A stretch of 64,000 nucleotides of DNA, taken from NCBI RefSeq assembly GCF_012927115.1, contig NZ_JABBFY010000001.1, forward strand, positions 930,001-994,000, in the 5' to 3' direction. The notes beneath the pieces are model-generated. The model was not told the origin of the DNA. It made no database searches and worked only from the letters and a program-made list of their open reading frames with translations. The first letter of the stretch is position 1. Every line of letters starts with the position of its first letter. The position numbers and the translations under genes are program-made. The stretch comes from Sphingomonas sp. G-3-2-10 (lineage in GTDB: Bacteria > Pseudomonadota > Alphaproteobacteria > Sphingomonadales > Sphingomonadaceae). This document shows positions 56,430-64,000 of this stretch, in pieces.

Positions 56430-57374
56430 TTACCAGAAGATGTCATACTCGACGTCGACGACCATGCCGGTCCTGATATCGACCAGAAGCGCGTCGTTGT
56501 AATAGCGCACCCAGCGATACGGGCCATAGGCCGGCGGCAGGCGGTAGTAGAACGGATCCTCGATCCAGTAGTTCGACGAGTAGAGCAGCGAGCCCAGCGT
56601 CAGACCGATCGAGAAGCGGTTATACCCGTAATTATAGCCACGCGGCGCATAATAGCGGGGCAGGCGATAGGCGTTGCGGTTCTGGCTGCGGTAATTGCGC
56701 CAGTTGTAGCGGCTGTCCCGACGCCAGTTGTTCGACCAGCGATTGTCGTTGTTGCCGCGACCGTCGTTCCACCGGCCATCGTTGCGGCCGCCATTGTTGC
56801 CGTTCCAGCGCCCGTCATTGTCACGGCGGCCGTTGTTGGACCAGTTACGGCCGTCATTGTCGCGGCGACGCTCGAACTGCTGACCACGGGTCTGGCCCTG
56901 CGGACCGCGATCCCGGACGCCGTCGCCACGGTTGCCGCGATTGCCCCAGTCCTGACGCGGCGAGCCCTGCGAGCCGACGACGCCGGTGTTGCCGTTACCG
57001 CGATTGCCCTGCCAGCGGGGCGAAGGCTGCGGCGCCTGCGGGGTCTGGGCCTGCGGGGCCTGCTGACCCCGGTTCCAGCCGCCATTGTTGCCGCGATCGC
57101 CGCCGTTGCCGCCACGGTCGCCGCGCCATTCGCGCTGCGGCTGGGTCTGTTGCGGCGCCTGCTGCGACTGACGCCATTCGCCACGCTGGCCCTCCTGACG
57201 GGGCTGCGCCTGCGGGCGGCTTTCATTCTGCTGGCGCCACTGGCCGCGCTGGCCCTGGTTACCGCTTTCCGAACGTTGACCGCCACCGCGATCGCCGCGG
57301 CCACGATCCTGCGCGAGCGCAGGCGGCACCAGTGCCGTTGCTGCAATCAGCGCCGCGATGATGGGCTTAAACAT
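56430..57374 (-). CDS. RcnB family periplasmic protein, Arg/Asn/Gly-rich
   Basis: 314 residues from ATG 57374 (MFKPIIAALIAATALVPPALAQ, a Sec signal, cut after AQ), preceded by AGAGGA; the longer frame is spurious. The middle (about 22-225) is a low-complexity tract of Arg, Asn, Gln and Gly with repeated RWN/GRN units. The C-terminal domain (YWIEDPFYYRLPPAYGPYRWVRY) has the RcnB-type pattern. RcnB proteins take part in Ni/Co homeostasis; metal specificity here is unknown. Confidence 0.82.
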   Translation of the reverse strand: MFKPIIAALIAATALVPPALAQDRGRGDRGGGQRSESGNQGQRGQWRQQNESRPQAQPRQEGQRGEWRQSQQAPQQTQPQREWRGDRGGNGGDRGNNGGWNRGQQAPQAQTPQAPQPSPRWQGNRGNGNTGVVGSQGSPRQDWGNRGNRGDGVRDRGPQGQTRGQQFERRRDNDGRNWSNNGRRDNDGRWNGNNGGRNDGRWNDGRGNNDNRWSNNWRRDSRYNWRNYRSQNRNAYRLPRYYAPRGYNYGYNRFSIGLTLGSLLYSSNYWIEDPFYYRLPPAYGPYRWVRYYNDALLVDIRTGMVVDVEYDIFW

Positions 57375-57481
57375 TCCTCTGTCTCCGCACAGTCGGCGAG
57401 GTGCCGCTGTCTGTAATGCCCTTCTAGGTGAACGAGAATGTCGTGAGGCTGAATTGCACTGACAGCCGATTGAAAGATTCG

Positions 57482-57964
57482 TTAACCGCCGAAGCCCGGC
57501 GTATTTTCCTCGCCACGGGCAAGGCGCGCGGCATGGTCGATCGCCGCGACGAGCCGCGGATAGATGCCGCAGCGGCAGATGTTGGGGATCGCCGCCTTGA
57601 TATCGTCTTCCGACGGGGCACGATTGGTGCGCAGCAGGATCGCGGCCGCCATCACCACGCCGGGGACGCAATAGCCGCATTGCGGCACATTGGCGGCGAT
57701 GAACGCCTGTTGCACAGGATGGCTGCGATTCTCGGAAAGCCCCTCGATCGTCACGACGAACTTGCCTTCGAGCGACGCGATCGACTCCTGGCACGCCAGC
57801 ACCGCCTGGCCATCGACATCTACGGTGCACGCGCCGCACTCGCCCGTGCCGCAGCCATATTTGGTGCCGGTGAGATTGGAAGCATCGCGCAGGGCCCAGA
57901 GCAGCGGCGTGCGCGGGTCCATCTTGTACTCGACCGGATTGTCGTTGACGGTGAAGCGAGTCAT
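57482..57964 (-). CDS. Orphan 2Fe-2S subunit of a molybdopterin hydroxylase
   Basis: 160 residues from ATG 57964. N-terminal plant-type 2Fe-2S ligands (YGCGTGECGACTV, plus the later Cys in VLACQES) and the second cluster domain (QCGYCVPG, ICRCGIYP). It is the small electron-transfer subunit of xanthine-dehydrogenase/isoquinoline-oxidoreductase (IorA-like) enzymes. No molybdopterin or FAD subunit is adjacent on either side, which is unusual. Confidence 0.92.
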   Translation of the reverse strand: MTRFTVNDNPVEYKMDPRTPLLWALRDASNLTGTKYGCGTGECGACTVDVDGQAVLACQESIASLEGKFVVTIEGLSENRSHPVQQAFIAANVPQCGYCVPGVVMAAAILLRTNRAPSEDDIKAAIPNICRCGIYPRLVAAIDHAARLARGEENTPGFGG

Positions 57965-58059
57965 CGCGGCGGACCCTAGACCCAAATCGTCCGGACTGGA
58001 AACGGCGCGTTTCCGCTTCTGACGTTGCGGGCGCGGACGGGCAGGGCGACATTGGCGGC

Positions 58060-58860
58060 ATGACCCAACCTACTCTTTTCATTCCGCATGGCGGCGGCCC
58101 CTGTTTCTTCATGGACCCTCATGGCGGCCCGCCCGATGCGATGTGGCTCAAGATGGAGGCCTATCTGGCGGGGCTGATCGACAGCCTGCCCGAACGACCG
58201 ACAGCGATCCTGCTGGTGTCCGGCCATTGGGAAGAAGCAGCCGTGACGGTTCACGCCGGAAGCGGCCATCCGTTGCTGTACGATTATGGCGGCTTTCCCG
58301 AACATGCCTATCGCTTGCGCTGGGACGCGCCGGCCGCGCCCGGCCTTGCGATGCGGGCGAAGGAACTGCTGGAAGGCGCGGGCTTTCCCGTCGGCGTCGA
58401 GCGCGAGCGGGGATGGGACCACGGCGTCTTCATTCCGATGATGGTCGCGGTGCCCGGCGCCGATATCCCACTGGCCCAGCTTTCGTTGCGGCACGATCTC
58501 GACCCCGCCGCGCATATCGCGATGGGCCGGGCGCTCGCTCCCTTGCGGGACGAAGGCGTGCTGATCGTGGGCAGCGGCATGAGCTTCCACAATCTCCGCG
58601 TGCGCGGCGTGCCGGCGACGGCACCTTCGGACGAATGGGACGCAGCGCTGGTTGACGCAGTGATCGATCCCGATCCCGCGCGCCGGGCCGAGCGCGTGGC
58701 GGCGTGGGACAGCCTTCCGCATGCTCAATTCGCTCACCCGCGCGAGGAGCATCTCCTGCCGCTGATGGTCGCGCTGGGCGCGGGCGGAGACGGATCGGCG
58801 GTGTGCGATTACCGCGACCATGTGATGGGCTGGGCGGTGAGCGGGTTCCGGTTCGGGTAA
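58060..58860 (+). CDS. LigB-type extradiol dioxygenase (DODA family)
   Basis: 266 residues. FIPHGGGPCFFMD at the N-terminus, GHWEEAAVTVH, RGWDHGVFIPMMVA, and SGMSFHNLR are the metal-binding histidine motifs of the class III extradiol/DODA dioxygenase fold (YgiD-like). The typical substrate is a catechol such as DOPA or a related ring; the actual one is unknown. It is divergent from the orphan 2Fe-2S gene, with 95 bases between. Confidence 0.92.
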   Translation: MTQPTLFIPHGGGPCFFMDPHGGPPDAMWLKMEAYLAGLIDSLPERPTAILLVSGHWEEAAVTVHAGSGHPLLYDYGGFPEHAYRLRWDAPAAPGLAMRAKELLEGAGFPVGVERERGWDHGVFIPMMVAVPGADIPLAQLSLRHDLDPAAHIAMGRALAPLRDEGVLIVGSGMSFHNLRVRGVPATAPSDEWDAALVDAVIDPDPARRAERVAAWDSLPHAQFAHPREEHLLPLMVALGAGGDGSAVCDYRDHVMGWAVSGFRFG

Positions 58861-58913
58861 ACAGTCGCCACGGGGGCTGTGCCGGAAGCAAATTTCCTAC
58901 GGTACTCGCTTCG

Positions 58914-59231
58914 TCACGACAGTATTGCGAGCATTTCACCCGATCCGACCAGCTTCGGGCCTTCCTGAATGCGCCAGACCAGCCCCGGAGAAGCCTCCAA
59001 GCCCAAGTCGGACAAATTCAGAAAGATAATCTCGGCATCGAAGGTTTCGCCGGGCGGAATCGGATGGTCCGGTAACTCGACGAAACCGATGGCCATCTCC
59101 CGATTATCGGCATCGAAGAAGTTGTGGTTCGGCCGATAACTGCTTCCGCCCGCCAACGGCGTGCTCCGTCCACCATCCTCGGTCGTGAGCAAATGAATCC
59201 GGGCGTGGACCCGCACTGTCGCGTCGTCCAC
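58914..59231 (-). CDS. EF-Tu domain-3-like small protein
   Basis: 105 residues from GTG 59231, which shares its first base with the aldolase stop (TAGTG). The segments ARIHLLTTEDGGRSTPL, SSYRPNHNFF, and the end VWRIQEGPKLVGSGEMLAI match the C-terminal beta-barrel of EF-Tu (EGGRHTPF, YRPQF, REGGRTVGAG). There is no GTPase domain. It may be a stand-alone RNA- or protein-binding module. Function unknown. Coupled to the class II aldolase. Confidence 0.72.
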   Translation of the reverse strand: MDDATVRVHARIHLLTTEDGGRSTPLAGGSSYRPNHNFFDADNREMAIGFVELPDHPIPPGETFDAEIIFLNLSDLGLEASPGLVWRIQEGPKLVGSGEMLAILS

Positions 59232-59992
59232 TAATCCCGCCAGCTTCGGTCCGTACGGTCGACCAGCCGCACCATCGCCGCGAAGTCCGCTGCGCCCGGG
59301 CCGCCGGGGACCTGCGCCATGTGCAGGTCTCGCTGATGGACCGTGACAACTTCGTCGGGAACGACCAGCGGCGTGCCCATGCTCGCCGTGGCGACCTGGA
59401 TTTCGCAGGCGCGCTGGAGCGACCAGTGCTTGATAAATGCCTCCGGAAGGGTGCGGCCCATCACCAGGATGCCGTGGTTCTTCAGGAGCATCACCCGCTT
59501 GTCGCCAAGATGCTCGAGCAGCCGCGCGCCTTCCTCGTCGCGCACCGTCACGCCTTCGAAGTCGTGATAGGCAATCTGGCCGTGGAAGTTGCAGGCGTAG
59601 AAATTGGTCGGGCGCAGGCCGCCCTCGACGCTGCTGACCGCCATGCCCGCTGTGGTGTGCGTGTGCATGATGCAATGCGCGTCGGGCAAATGGCGGTGGA
59701 ACAGCGCGTGCTGGACGAAGCCGGCGCGATTGACGGGGTAGGGGCTGTCGTCCAGCTTGTTGCCGTCGATATCGATCTTGACGAGGTTCGATGCCTTCAC
59801 TTCGCTGAAATGCAGCCCGAACGGATTGATCAGAAACGCGCCGTCCTCGCCGGGGATCTTCAGCGTGATGTGGTTGTAGATCATCTCGGACCAGCCGAGC
59901 ATGTCGAATACGCGATAGCAGGCGGCGAGCTGCTGGCGGGCTTCCTGCTCGGCTTCGGTCATGTTGGGCCGGGTGTGCAGCGCGGTGGCCAT
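59231..59992 (-). CDS. Class II aldolase/adducin family protein
   Basis: 253 residues from ATG 59992 (MATALHTRPNMTEAE), with GGAGAGG just upstream; the longer frame is spurious. Zinc-ligand motif IMHTHTTAG, GLHFSEV, LLKNHGILVMG (third histidine) and the N-terminal helix with GWSEMIYNHITLK match the family. It probably splits or rearranges a sugar-phosphate- or hydroxy-acid-type substrate. Translationally coupled to the EF-Tu-like gene. Confidence 0.92.
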   Translation of the reverse strand: MATALHTRPNMTEAEQEARQQLAACYRVFDMLGWSEMIYNHITLKIPGEDGAFLINPFGLHFSEVKASNLVKIDIDGNKLDDSPYPVNRAGFVQHALFHRHLPDAHCIMHTHTTAGMAVSSVEGGLRPTNFYACNFHGQIAYHDFEGVTVRDEEGARLLEHLGDKRVMLLKNHGILVMGRTLPEAFIKHWSLQRACEIQVATASMGTPLVVPDEVVTVHQRDLHMAQVPGGPGAADFAAMVRLVDRTDRSWRD

Positions 59993-60077
59993 GATCCTCT
60001 CCTTCGTCTCTTTCGAAGACGGGGTATGCCACGCGTGCGGGGGCGCAGGCAATATCGCGGAGTAGGAAGGCAGTCGT

Positions 60078-60242
60078 CTAGTTGCGGTAGAGCGGCAGGC
60101 GGGCGAAGCCGAGCCAGGCGTTGCCCCGGCGGCTACCGCGCAGGCGATCGGCGGCGTCATGCAGCGCCTGTGCCTCCGCCAGCGACGATGCCGTCGCCGC
60201 GCGCGCTTCGAGAGCCAGTGCCTGTTGGTGGCGCGTATCCAT
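60078..60242 (-). CDS. Possible small protein (54 residues)
   Basis: ATG 60242 to TAG 60078. The translation begins MDTRHQQALALEARAATA and ends in a basic, aromatic tail (RGNAWLGFARLPLYRN). Its codon use matches the genome, but no recognised domain or strong ribosome site is seen. It lies 85 bases upstream of the aldolase start and just beside the DnaA-box cluster at 60241-60275. Confidence 0.4.
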   Translation of the reverse strand: MDTRHQQALALEARAATASSLAEAQALHDAADRLRGSRRGNAWLGFARLPLYRN

Positions 60243-60464
60243 GTCCACAACTTATCCACAGATTTGTGAACATGTCGTGACATTTTTCATGCCGTGCGGC
60301 TCGGCGGCTGTGCGGGGAGGTCGGAGCCGAGGGTTTCGAACCTGCGAGAGGGCTTTATCGCGTGGCAGCTCGGGCTTGCGTCATCGAATGAGGTGGCGTT
60401 GCCGCCGCAAGACCCTGACGTTCTGGAACTGAGTGAGGCGGCATTGCCGCCGTCCACACGGCTA
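60243..60464. other. Intergenic region between small ORF and tRNA-Glu(CTC)
   Basis: About 220 bases. Besides the DnaA-box cluster at its left end it holds two similar 18-base runs, GAGGTGGCGTTGCCGCCG and GAGGCGGCATTGCCGCCG, spaced about 45 bases apart. An open frame on the plus strand (from 60294) has no support as a gene. Confidence 0.4.
60252..60260 (+). promoter_or_regulatory. DnaA box
   Basis: Exact TTATCCACA. Looser matches, ATGTCCACA (60241-60249) and TGTGAACAT on the other strand (60265-60273), lie within 35 bases. Confidence 0.5.
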
Positions 60465-60487
60465 AAATCATGTCTCCGGCATGATTT
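60465..60487 (-). terminator. Hairpin after tRNA-Glu(CTC)
   Basis: AAATCATG and CATGATTT arms with a 7-base loop, 8 bases past the tRNA 3' end on the minus strand and followed by T. Likely the tRNA transcript terminator. Confidence 0.65.
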
Positions 60488-60494
60488 GCGTCCG

Positions 60495-60569
60495 TGGTGA
60501 CCCCTACGAGAATCGAACTCGTGTTTTCGCCGTGAGAGGGCGACGTCCTAACCGCTAGACGAAGGGGCC
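60495..60569 (-). tRNA. tRNA-Glu (anticodon CTC)
   Basis: 75 bases including encoded CCA. Nearly identical acceptor and D-arm to the gene at 52976, but the anticodon loop is CCTCACG-type with CTC, and the anticodon and T-stems differ. Together the two tRNAs read GAA and GAG codons. Confidence 0.95.
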
Positions 60570-60636
60570 GTGCGCGGAAGCGGGCTACTAGGGGTGGACG
60601 GCGTACCCGTCAACCCGCAAGAACCCCGCGATCCTC

Positions 60637-61404
60637 CTATTCGATCTTCCAGATATCCACGACCTGCTCGATAATAGCCTGAGCATCGTAGCTGCCGGCG
60701 AAACCGTGCCGGTCGAGCATGTCGCGAAGGGTGCGGTGTTCGTGCCTCAGCCGGACGACATCGGCGCTGTGATCGAAACATACCGATCGGAATGCCTGGA
60801 CATTGCTCTTCTGGAACTGGAACCAGCCCCCGACAGCAATCTCGGTGGGCTCGAGCATCCGGTTCCAGTCGTCGAGGCTGAGGTTCGACGAAGCGATGTC
60901 GATGAAATGATGGCTTTCGAAGCTCGATCCGGGCACCGGGATTTGCGACGCCGAGGCGTCGAGAACCTCTTCCCGGTCACGCGTTATCCGCGCGCATACC
61001 CGCTCGATCTCGACCACCGCGCCGGGCAGCGCGCTGTCGGCGAAGATCTCCCCCAGAATCTTTCGCACCCGCGCGCCGAGATCGAGGAAATCCTGCTGCG
61101 TTTCGACTGGCGGCAACAGCGAGGTGAGATAGGAAGTGAAGGTGGAATAGCCGTTGCGCAGCTCCGGCGTATGCACGTGATAGTCATGGGCATATTCGGG
61201 ATCGTTGAAATGGGCGCCCTTCACGGCTCCCACAATCCGCGTCACCTTGGTCGCAATGCCGCGACGATCCAGTTCGCGCGCGATCGAGACCAGTTTCCCC
61301 TCGACCGAATGATCGTCGGAAACATCGATGTGGAAATGCAACGAACCCAAGGCCCGGGTCGCGCCTGGCGCATAGTTACCGGAACGAAACAGGCTGTCGG
61401 TCAC
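60637..61404 (-). CDS. Unknown protein coupled to ABC ATPase
   Basis: 255 residues from GTG 61404, overlapping the ATPase stop as GTGA. No family recognised. N-terminal motif GSLHFHIDVSDDHSVEGK and DYHVHTPELRNGY, with several His and acidic residues, could form a metal or ligand site; the C-terminal part has SFESHHFIDIAS and a helical end. It is the last gene of the ABC cassette. Possibly a cytoplasmic enzyme or regulatory subunit acting on the imported molecule. Confidence 0.7.
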   Translation of the reverse strand: MTDSLFRSGNYAPGATRALGSLHFHIDVSDDHSVEGKLVSIARELDRRGIATKVTRIVGAVKGAHFNDPEYAHDYHVHTPELRNGYSTFTSYLTSLLPPVETQQDFLDLGARVRKILGEIFADSALPGAVVEIERVCARITRDREEVLDASASQIPVPGSSFESHHFIDIASSNLSLDDWNRMLEPTEIAVGGWFQFQKSNVQAFRSVCFDHSADVVRLRHEHRTLRDMLDRHGFAGSYDAQAIIEQVVDIWKIE

Positions 61405-62876
61405 GGTACCTCCAGACACCGAAGCTTTACCAGCGCGTGCTCTAGGGCCTGCATCACAAAGTAACATTGATATGGATCCAGAACTCGTTCGTCGATGAAG
61501 TCAATGCCGACAACGATCCTCGCATCGTCAGACTCCCGGATTGCGCGAAACAAATATACCGCTTTGGTGGACCGGGAAAGTTCCAAATAGGAATCGCCCG
61601 ATTTCGCTCCCTCGCCTTCGGTATTCGTCGAAAACAGGAAGCTCTCGGCTGTTACGCCCTCGAACGCGACCTGATCCAGACGTGCGCCTTTATAGGCTTC
61701 TCGCATCCCTGCATGGAGGAGAACCGTAATCAGTCCTTTTGCCAATATTGGCGGGGGGTTGGGGACAGGACTTCTCTTTGTGTGAAATGCGCCAACCTGG
61801 TTGAGGAAGGGGGCAAGATCATTCTTGTCCAGGCCATCGGGCGCATAGTCCTTTGGGCCGACCGCGCTCAGGAGAATGGGTTGCTCGATGTCCGGAGTGC
61901 CTGATTCCCGATTGGCGGTAACGACGGTGATGATCGCCTTGGGCTGGCCGAGCAGGGGGTGGATGAAATCGTGGATCGCCCAGGCCAGTTCCGCGCCGAC
62001 CCGGCACCATTCGGCGGTTTTCCTGACCTCACCTACCGGGAGGTTGCTGATGGTCCTCCCGAGCCGTCCGCCATGCGCTACCGTGGCCTGTGCGACGCTC
62101 AGGCCGGGCATCTCCGAATCCTTGTCACGCGCGATCGTGATTTCCTGGCTGCCGCTCTTGCTGATGCGCCAGATCTGCCGGTCTCCGGGCGCCCATTCGC
62201 CGACAAGCCAGTTCACCGGATCGTGCGTGACCACGAAAGCGGTGTGGTGCTTGTCCCGGTTCAGGAAGTCGCGAAGCACGCGATCGATGAACTGCCCGCG
62301 GACATTGGCGTCGAGCGATGCTTCGAGCTCGTCGAATAGCAGGACCTCGGGATCGCCAGCGATCGCCCTGGCATAGGCGATCCGTTGCCGCTCGCCGCCT
62401 GAAACCGAGGTGCCATGCCCGTCGATCGAGCGGTGATCCGGGCGCTTGTCCCAATTGATCTTGGCGACCTCCGCGCGTTTCAGGACGCTGAGGACCTTCT
62501 TTTCCATATCATTCTTGTCGATTTCGCGGAACGTGGTTTTCGCACGGAGTGCCAGTTCGACATGTTGGGCGGCGGTGTGCTGAGGCCACAGCGAGTCCGA
62601 CCCTTGCTGCACATAGCCGATATTCTGATAGAATTTGGGGGATACGGCTTTCGATGCGCCGAATGACTCCACGCTGTCCGCAAACTCCCAGTTGATCGTG
62701 CCCTGGCTGGCTTTCACGAAGCCGAGCAGCGCGCGCATGATCGAGCTCTTGCCCGATCCGTTCGGCCCCACGAGCAGGTGAAGACTGCCTCGCCTGAACT
62801 CGGCCAGCGGGATCGAGATTTTTACATCTCCCCCGACGGACGCGATCAGGCCGTTGATTTCGACGGCGTTCGTCAT
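61401..62876 (-). CDS. ABC transporter ATPase with about 240-residue C-terminal extension
   Basis: 491 residues. The first 240 residues are a polar-amino-acid-type ABC ATPase: Walker A GPNGSGKSS, signature SVSGGERQR, Walker B VLLFDELEASLD, H-loop VVTHDP. The remaining half is unlike typical C-terminal regulatory domains of this class and has no domain I recognise (motifs AWAIHDFIHPLLGQ, YLFRAIRESDDARIVVG). ATG overlaps the permease stop by 4 bases. It powers uptake through the neighbouring permease, possibly with a sensing function in the extension. Confidence 0.88.
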   Translation of the reverse strand: MTNAVEINGLIASVGGDVKISIPLAEFRRGSLHLLVGPNGSGKSSIMRALLGFVKASQGTINWEFADSVESFGASKAVSPKFYQNIGYVQQGSDSLWPQHTAAQHVELALRAKTTFREIDKNDMEKKVLSVLKRAEVAKINWDKRPDHRSIDGHGTSVSGGERQRIAYARAIAGDPEVLLFDELEASLDANVRGQFIDRVLRDFLNRDKHHTAFVVTHDPVNWLVGEWAPGDRQIWRISKSGSQEITIARDKDSEMPGLSVAQATVAHGGRLGRTISNLPVGEVRKTAEWCRVGAELAWAIHDFIHPLLGQPKAIITVVTANRESGTPDIEQPILLSAVGPKDYAPDGLDKNDLAPFLNQVGAFHTKRSPVPNPPPILAKGLITVLLHAGMREAYKGARLDQVAFEGVTAESFLFSTNTEGEGAKSGDSYLELSRSTKAVYLFRAIRESDDARIVVGIDFIDERVLDPYQCYFVMQALEHALVKLRCLEVP

Positions 62877-63625
62877 CCCTGCTGCCGCATATATCGATCG
62901 GACAACATGAAGACCGGAATGGTCAGAAGGGCATAGACCGCCACGACCACGAGAAAGACGCGCGTGTCGTAGGTTTCGTCGAGAATGGTCCGCGAGGTTT
63001 TCATGATGTCATAGGCGCCGATGACGCCGACCAGCGAGCTGAGCTTCAGCGTGGTCGCCCATTCGTTCGTCACGCCGGCTCCGCAGGAGCGCCACAAGGC
63101 AGGAAGTTCGAAATTCCAGCGGAACGACCATCCGTGGGCGCCCGCGGCCCGAGCCGCCTCGACCTGCGCGATGGGGAGGGTTTCGAATGCGCGCACCATC
63201 AGCCGGCAGACGAACACTGCAAGATTCAGCGACAGAAAGACGACTGCCGCGATCCAGGGATTGGCGAACCAGCCCTGGCCGAAAATCAGCAGCACATAGA
63301 CCGGTACGCTGAGCGCGACATAGAGGACTCCGCGCGACACGAGCGACAGGAACTTCCGGTTGGCGAAGGCCGGGCGTGCGATGTAGGCCAGAAATATTCC
63401 CAGCAGCGTCCCCGCAACAATGGAAGCAACGCTGATCCCGACCGTGTTGAAGACACCTTCCGCCAGCAATTCGGACTGCTTGCGACTGAACCAGATGTCG
63501 AAGATCCAGGTGATCGGCTCCCTGAGCAATGCCAGGATGGCCGTCGCCAGGCTGAAGGCCAGCCCGCCGACGATCTGGAACAGGTCAATCGATTGCTTTC
63601 GCGCCCAAGGAATAATGCTGCGCAT
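62873..63625 (-). CDS. ABC transporter permease (polar amino acid type)
   Basis: 250 residues, about five or six membrane helices. Typical HisM/GlnP-type features: an early GVFNTVGISVASIVAGTLLG helix, and the EAA-type cytoplasmic loop QVEAARAAGAHGWSFRW near residue 155. Substrate class likely amino-acid-like or small charged solute. It is 34 bases downstream of the substrate-binding protein gene and overlaps the ATPase start. Confidence 0.9.
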   Translation of the reverse strand: MRSIIPWARKQSIDLFQIVGGLAFSLATAILALLREPITWIFDIWFSRKQSELLAEGVFNTVGISVASIVAGTLLGIFLAYIARPAFANRKFLSLVSRGVLYVALSVPVYVLLIFGQGWFANPWIAAVVFLSLNLAVFVCRLMVRAFETLPIAQVEAARAAGAHGWSFRWNFELPALWRSCGAGVTNEWATTLKLSSLVGVIGAYDIMKTSRTILDETYDTRVFLVVVAVYALLTIPVFMLSDRYMRQQG

Positions 63626-63659
63626 CTTCCGCCCCCTGCTTCATGGAGATCATTGAAAG

Positions 63660-64000
63660 TTACGCAAACGGAATGACTGGATAGGCTTTCTTCAGGCTCG
63701 CAAAGGCATCGCTGGCCACCAGACTGTCGAGGATCGGGTTGATCTGGGAGAGAAGTTCGATGTTTTCCTTCGAAACTGCCCATGCAATCTGAAGAACGGA
63801 GAAGGGGGCATTTCGCAAGCGATCGACCAGATCGGGGTTCTCGACGATGTACCGGCTGAGGATGAACTGATCCGACATCGCGACATCGGCCCGGCCTTCC
63901 TTCACCGCGCGCGGTGCTGCGGCGAGATCGGGGCCGTCTAGGTTGAGGATCGTCGCGTTGGTGAATTCCCGGCGGACATATTCCGCGCTCTGTTCACCGG
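63660..64000 (-). CDS. Solute-binding protein of ABC transporter (partial, runs off right edge)
   Basis: Only the last 113 codons are inside the window; the start lies beyond 64000. The frame reads SAEYVRREFTNATILNLDG and then VKEGRADVAMSDQFIL, the extracellular solute-binding family 3 pattern near the C-terminal lobe. The visible end is AYPVIPFA. The first gene of the ABC cassette in transcription order. Confidence 0.88.
   Translation of the reverse strand, partial: GEQSAEYVRREFTNATILNLDGPDLAAAPRAVKEGRADVAMSDQFILSRYIVENPDLVDRLRNAPFSVLQIAWAVSKENIELLSQINPILDSLVASDAFASLKKAYPVIPFA

Noticed and set aside
60294..60500. Plus-strand frame of 68 codons upstream of tRNA-Glu(CTC)
   Set aside because: It runs into the tRNA 3' end and terminator hairpin, lacks a ribosome site and shows no domain.

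Overview
The window reads as chromosomal DNA of an alphaproteobacterium, most likely a Sphingomonas-type sphingomonad. The reasons are the very high GC with long antisense shadow frames, the gene order nuoL-nuoM-nuoN-birA-coaX-rnj-DUF1467, a yqeY-dnaG-rpoD operon, and sphingomonad-like versions of carAB, greA, hpd/hmgA and RcnB. Genes are dense, often overlap by 1-4 bases (ATGA/GTGA junctions), and no stretch above about 300 bases lacks a gene. No CRISPR array, integrase or insertion sequence was seen.

Layout. 1-6.7 kb: end of the complex I operon, then biotin ligase, type III pantothenate kinase and RNase J. 6.7-10.3 kb: GyrI-like protein, a two-TM coiled-coil protein that may be TipN-like, an Hpt-like protein lacking its histidine, and DoxX. 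10.3-17.0 kb: a minus-strand run holding an M23 peptidase, a CoxE-like VWA protein, a GT39-like protein, a ferric-reductase-like membrane protein, a GFA protein, a MoxR ATPase and two hypotheticals. 18.3-21.1 kb: a SIR2-P-loop NTPase that resembles an anti-phage STAND protein. 21.1-25.5 kb: rpoD, dnaG, yqeY. 25.6-31.3 kb: carA, a low-GC foreign-looking ORF, carB, greA. 31.4-34.5 kb: MaoC, GNAT, M13 peptidase. 34.5-38.1 kb: tyrosine/homogentisate degradation (Rieske protein, hmgA, hpd) with a divergent TetR regulator. 38.3-41.8 kb: flavoprotein, small membrane protein, MFS transporter.

41.9-52.9 kb is an accessory island and the most interesting part. It holds a GH24 lysozyme, a divergent pair (unknown plus DUF1353), and a tight five-gene plus-strand operon at 44464-52941. 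The operon encodes an M15-like/lysozyme-like double enzyme, a trypsin-like protease with an N-terminal helical domain resembling effector-associated domain 1 (EAD1), a P-loop-like protein with a similar N-terminal domain and Arg in place of the Walker A Lys, a large STAND-like NTPase with helical repeats, and a trypsin-like protease fused to a DNA/RNA non-specific endonuclease. I read it as an NTP-gated, protease-relayed conflict or defence system: the NTPase senses, the proteases relay, and the nuclease is the effector. This is inference. The island ends beside the 3' end of a tRNA-Glu gene.

53-64 kb: tRNA-Glu(TTC), recJ, two tandem prolyl-4-hydroxylase-like genes, RcnB-like protein, an orphan 2Fe-2S subunit, a LigB-type dioxygenase, an EF-Tu-domain-3-like small protein coupled to a class II aldolase, tRNA-Glu(CTC), and an ABC uptake cassette with an unusual ATPase extension and an unknown partner, running off the right edge. 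Perfect DnaA-box sequences occur as a facing pair at 37402-37422 and singly at 60252-60260.
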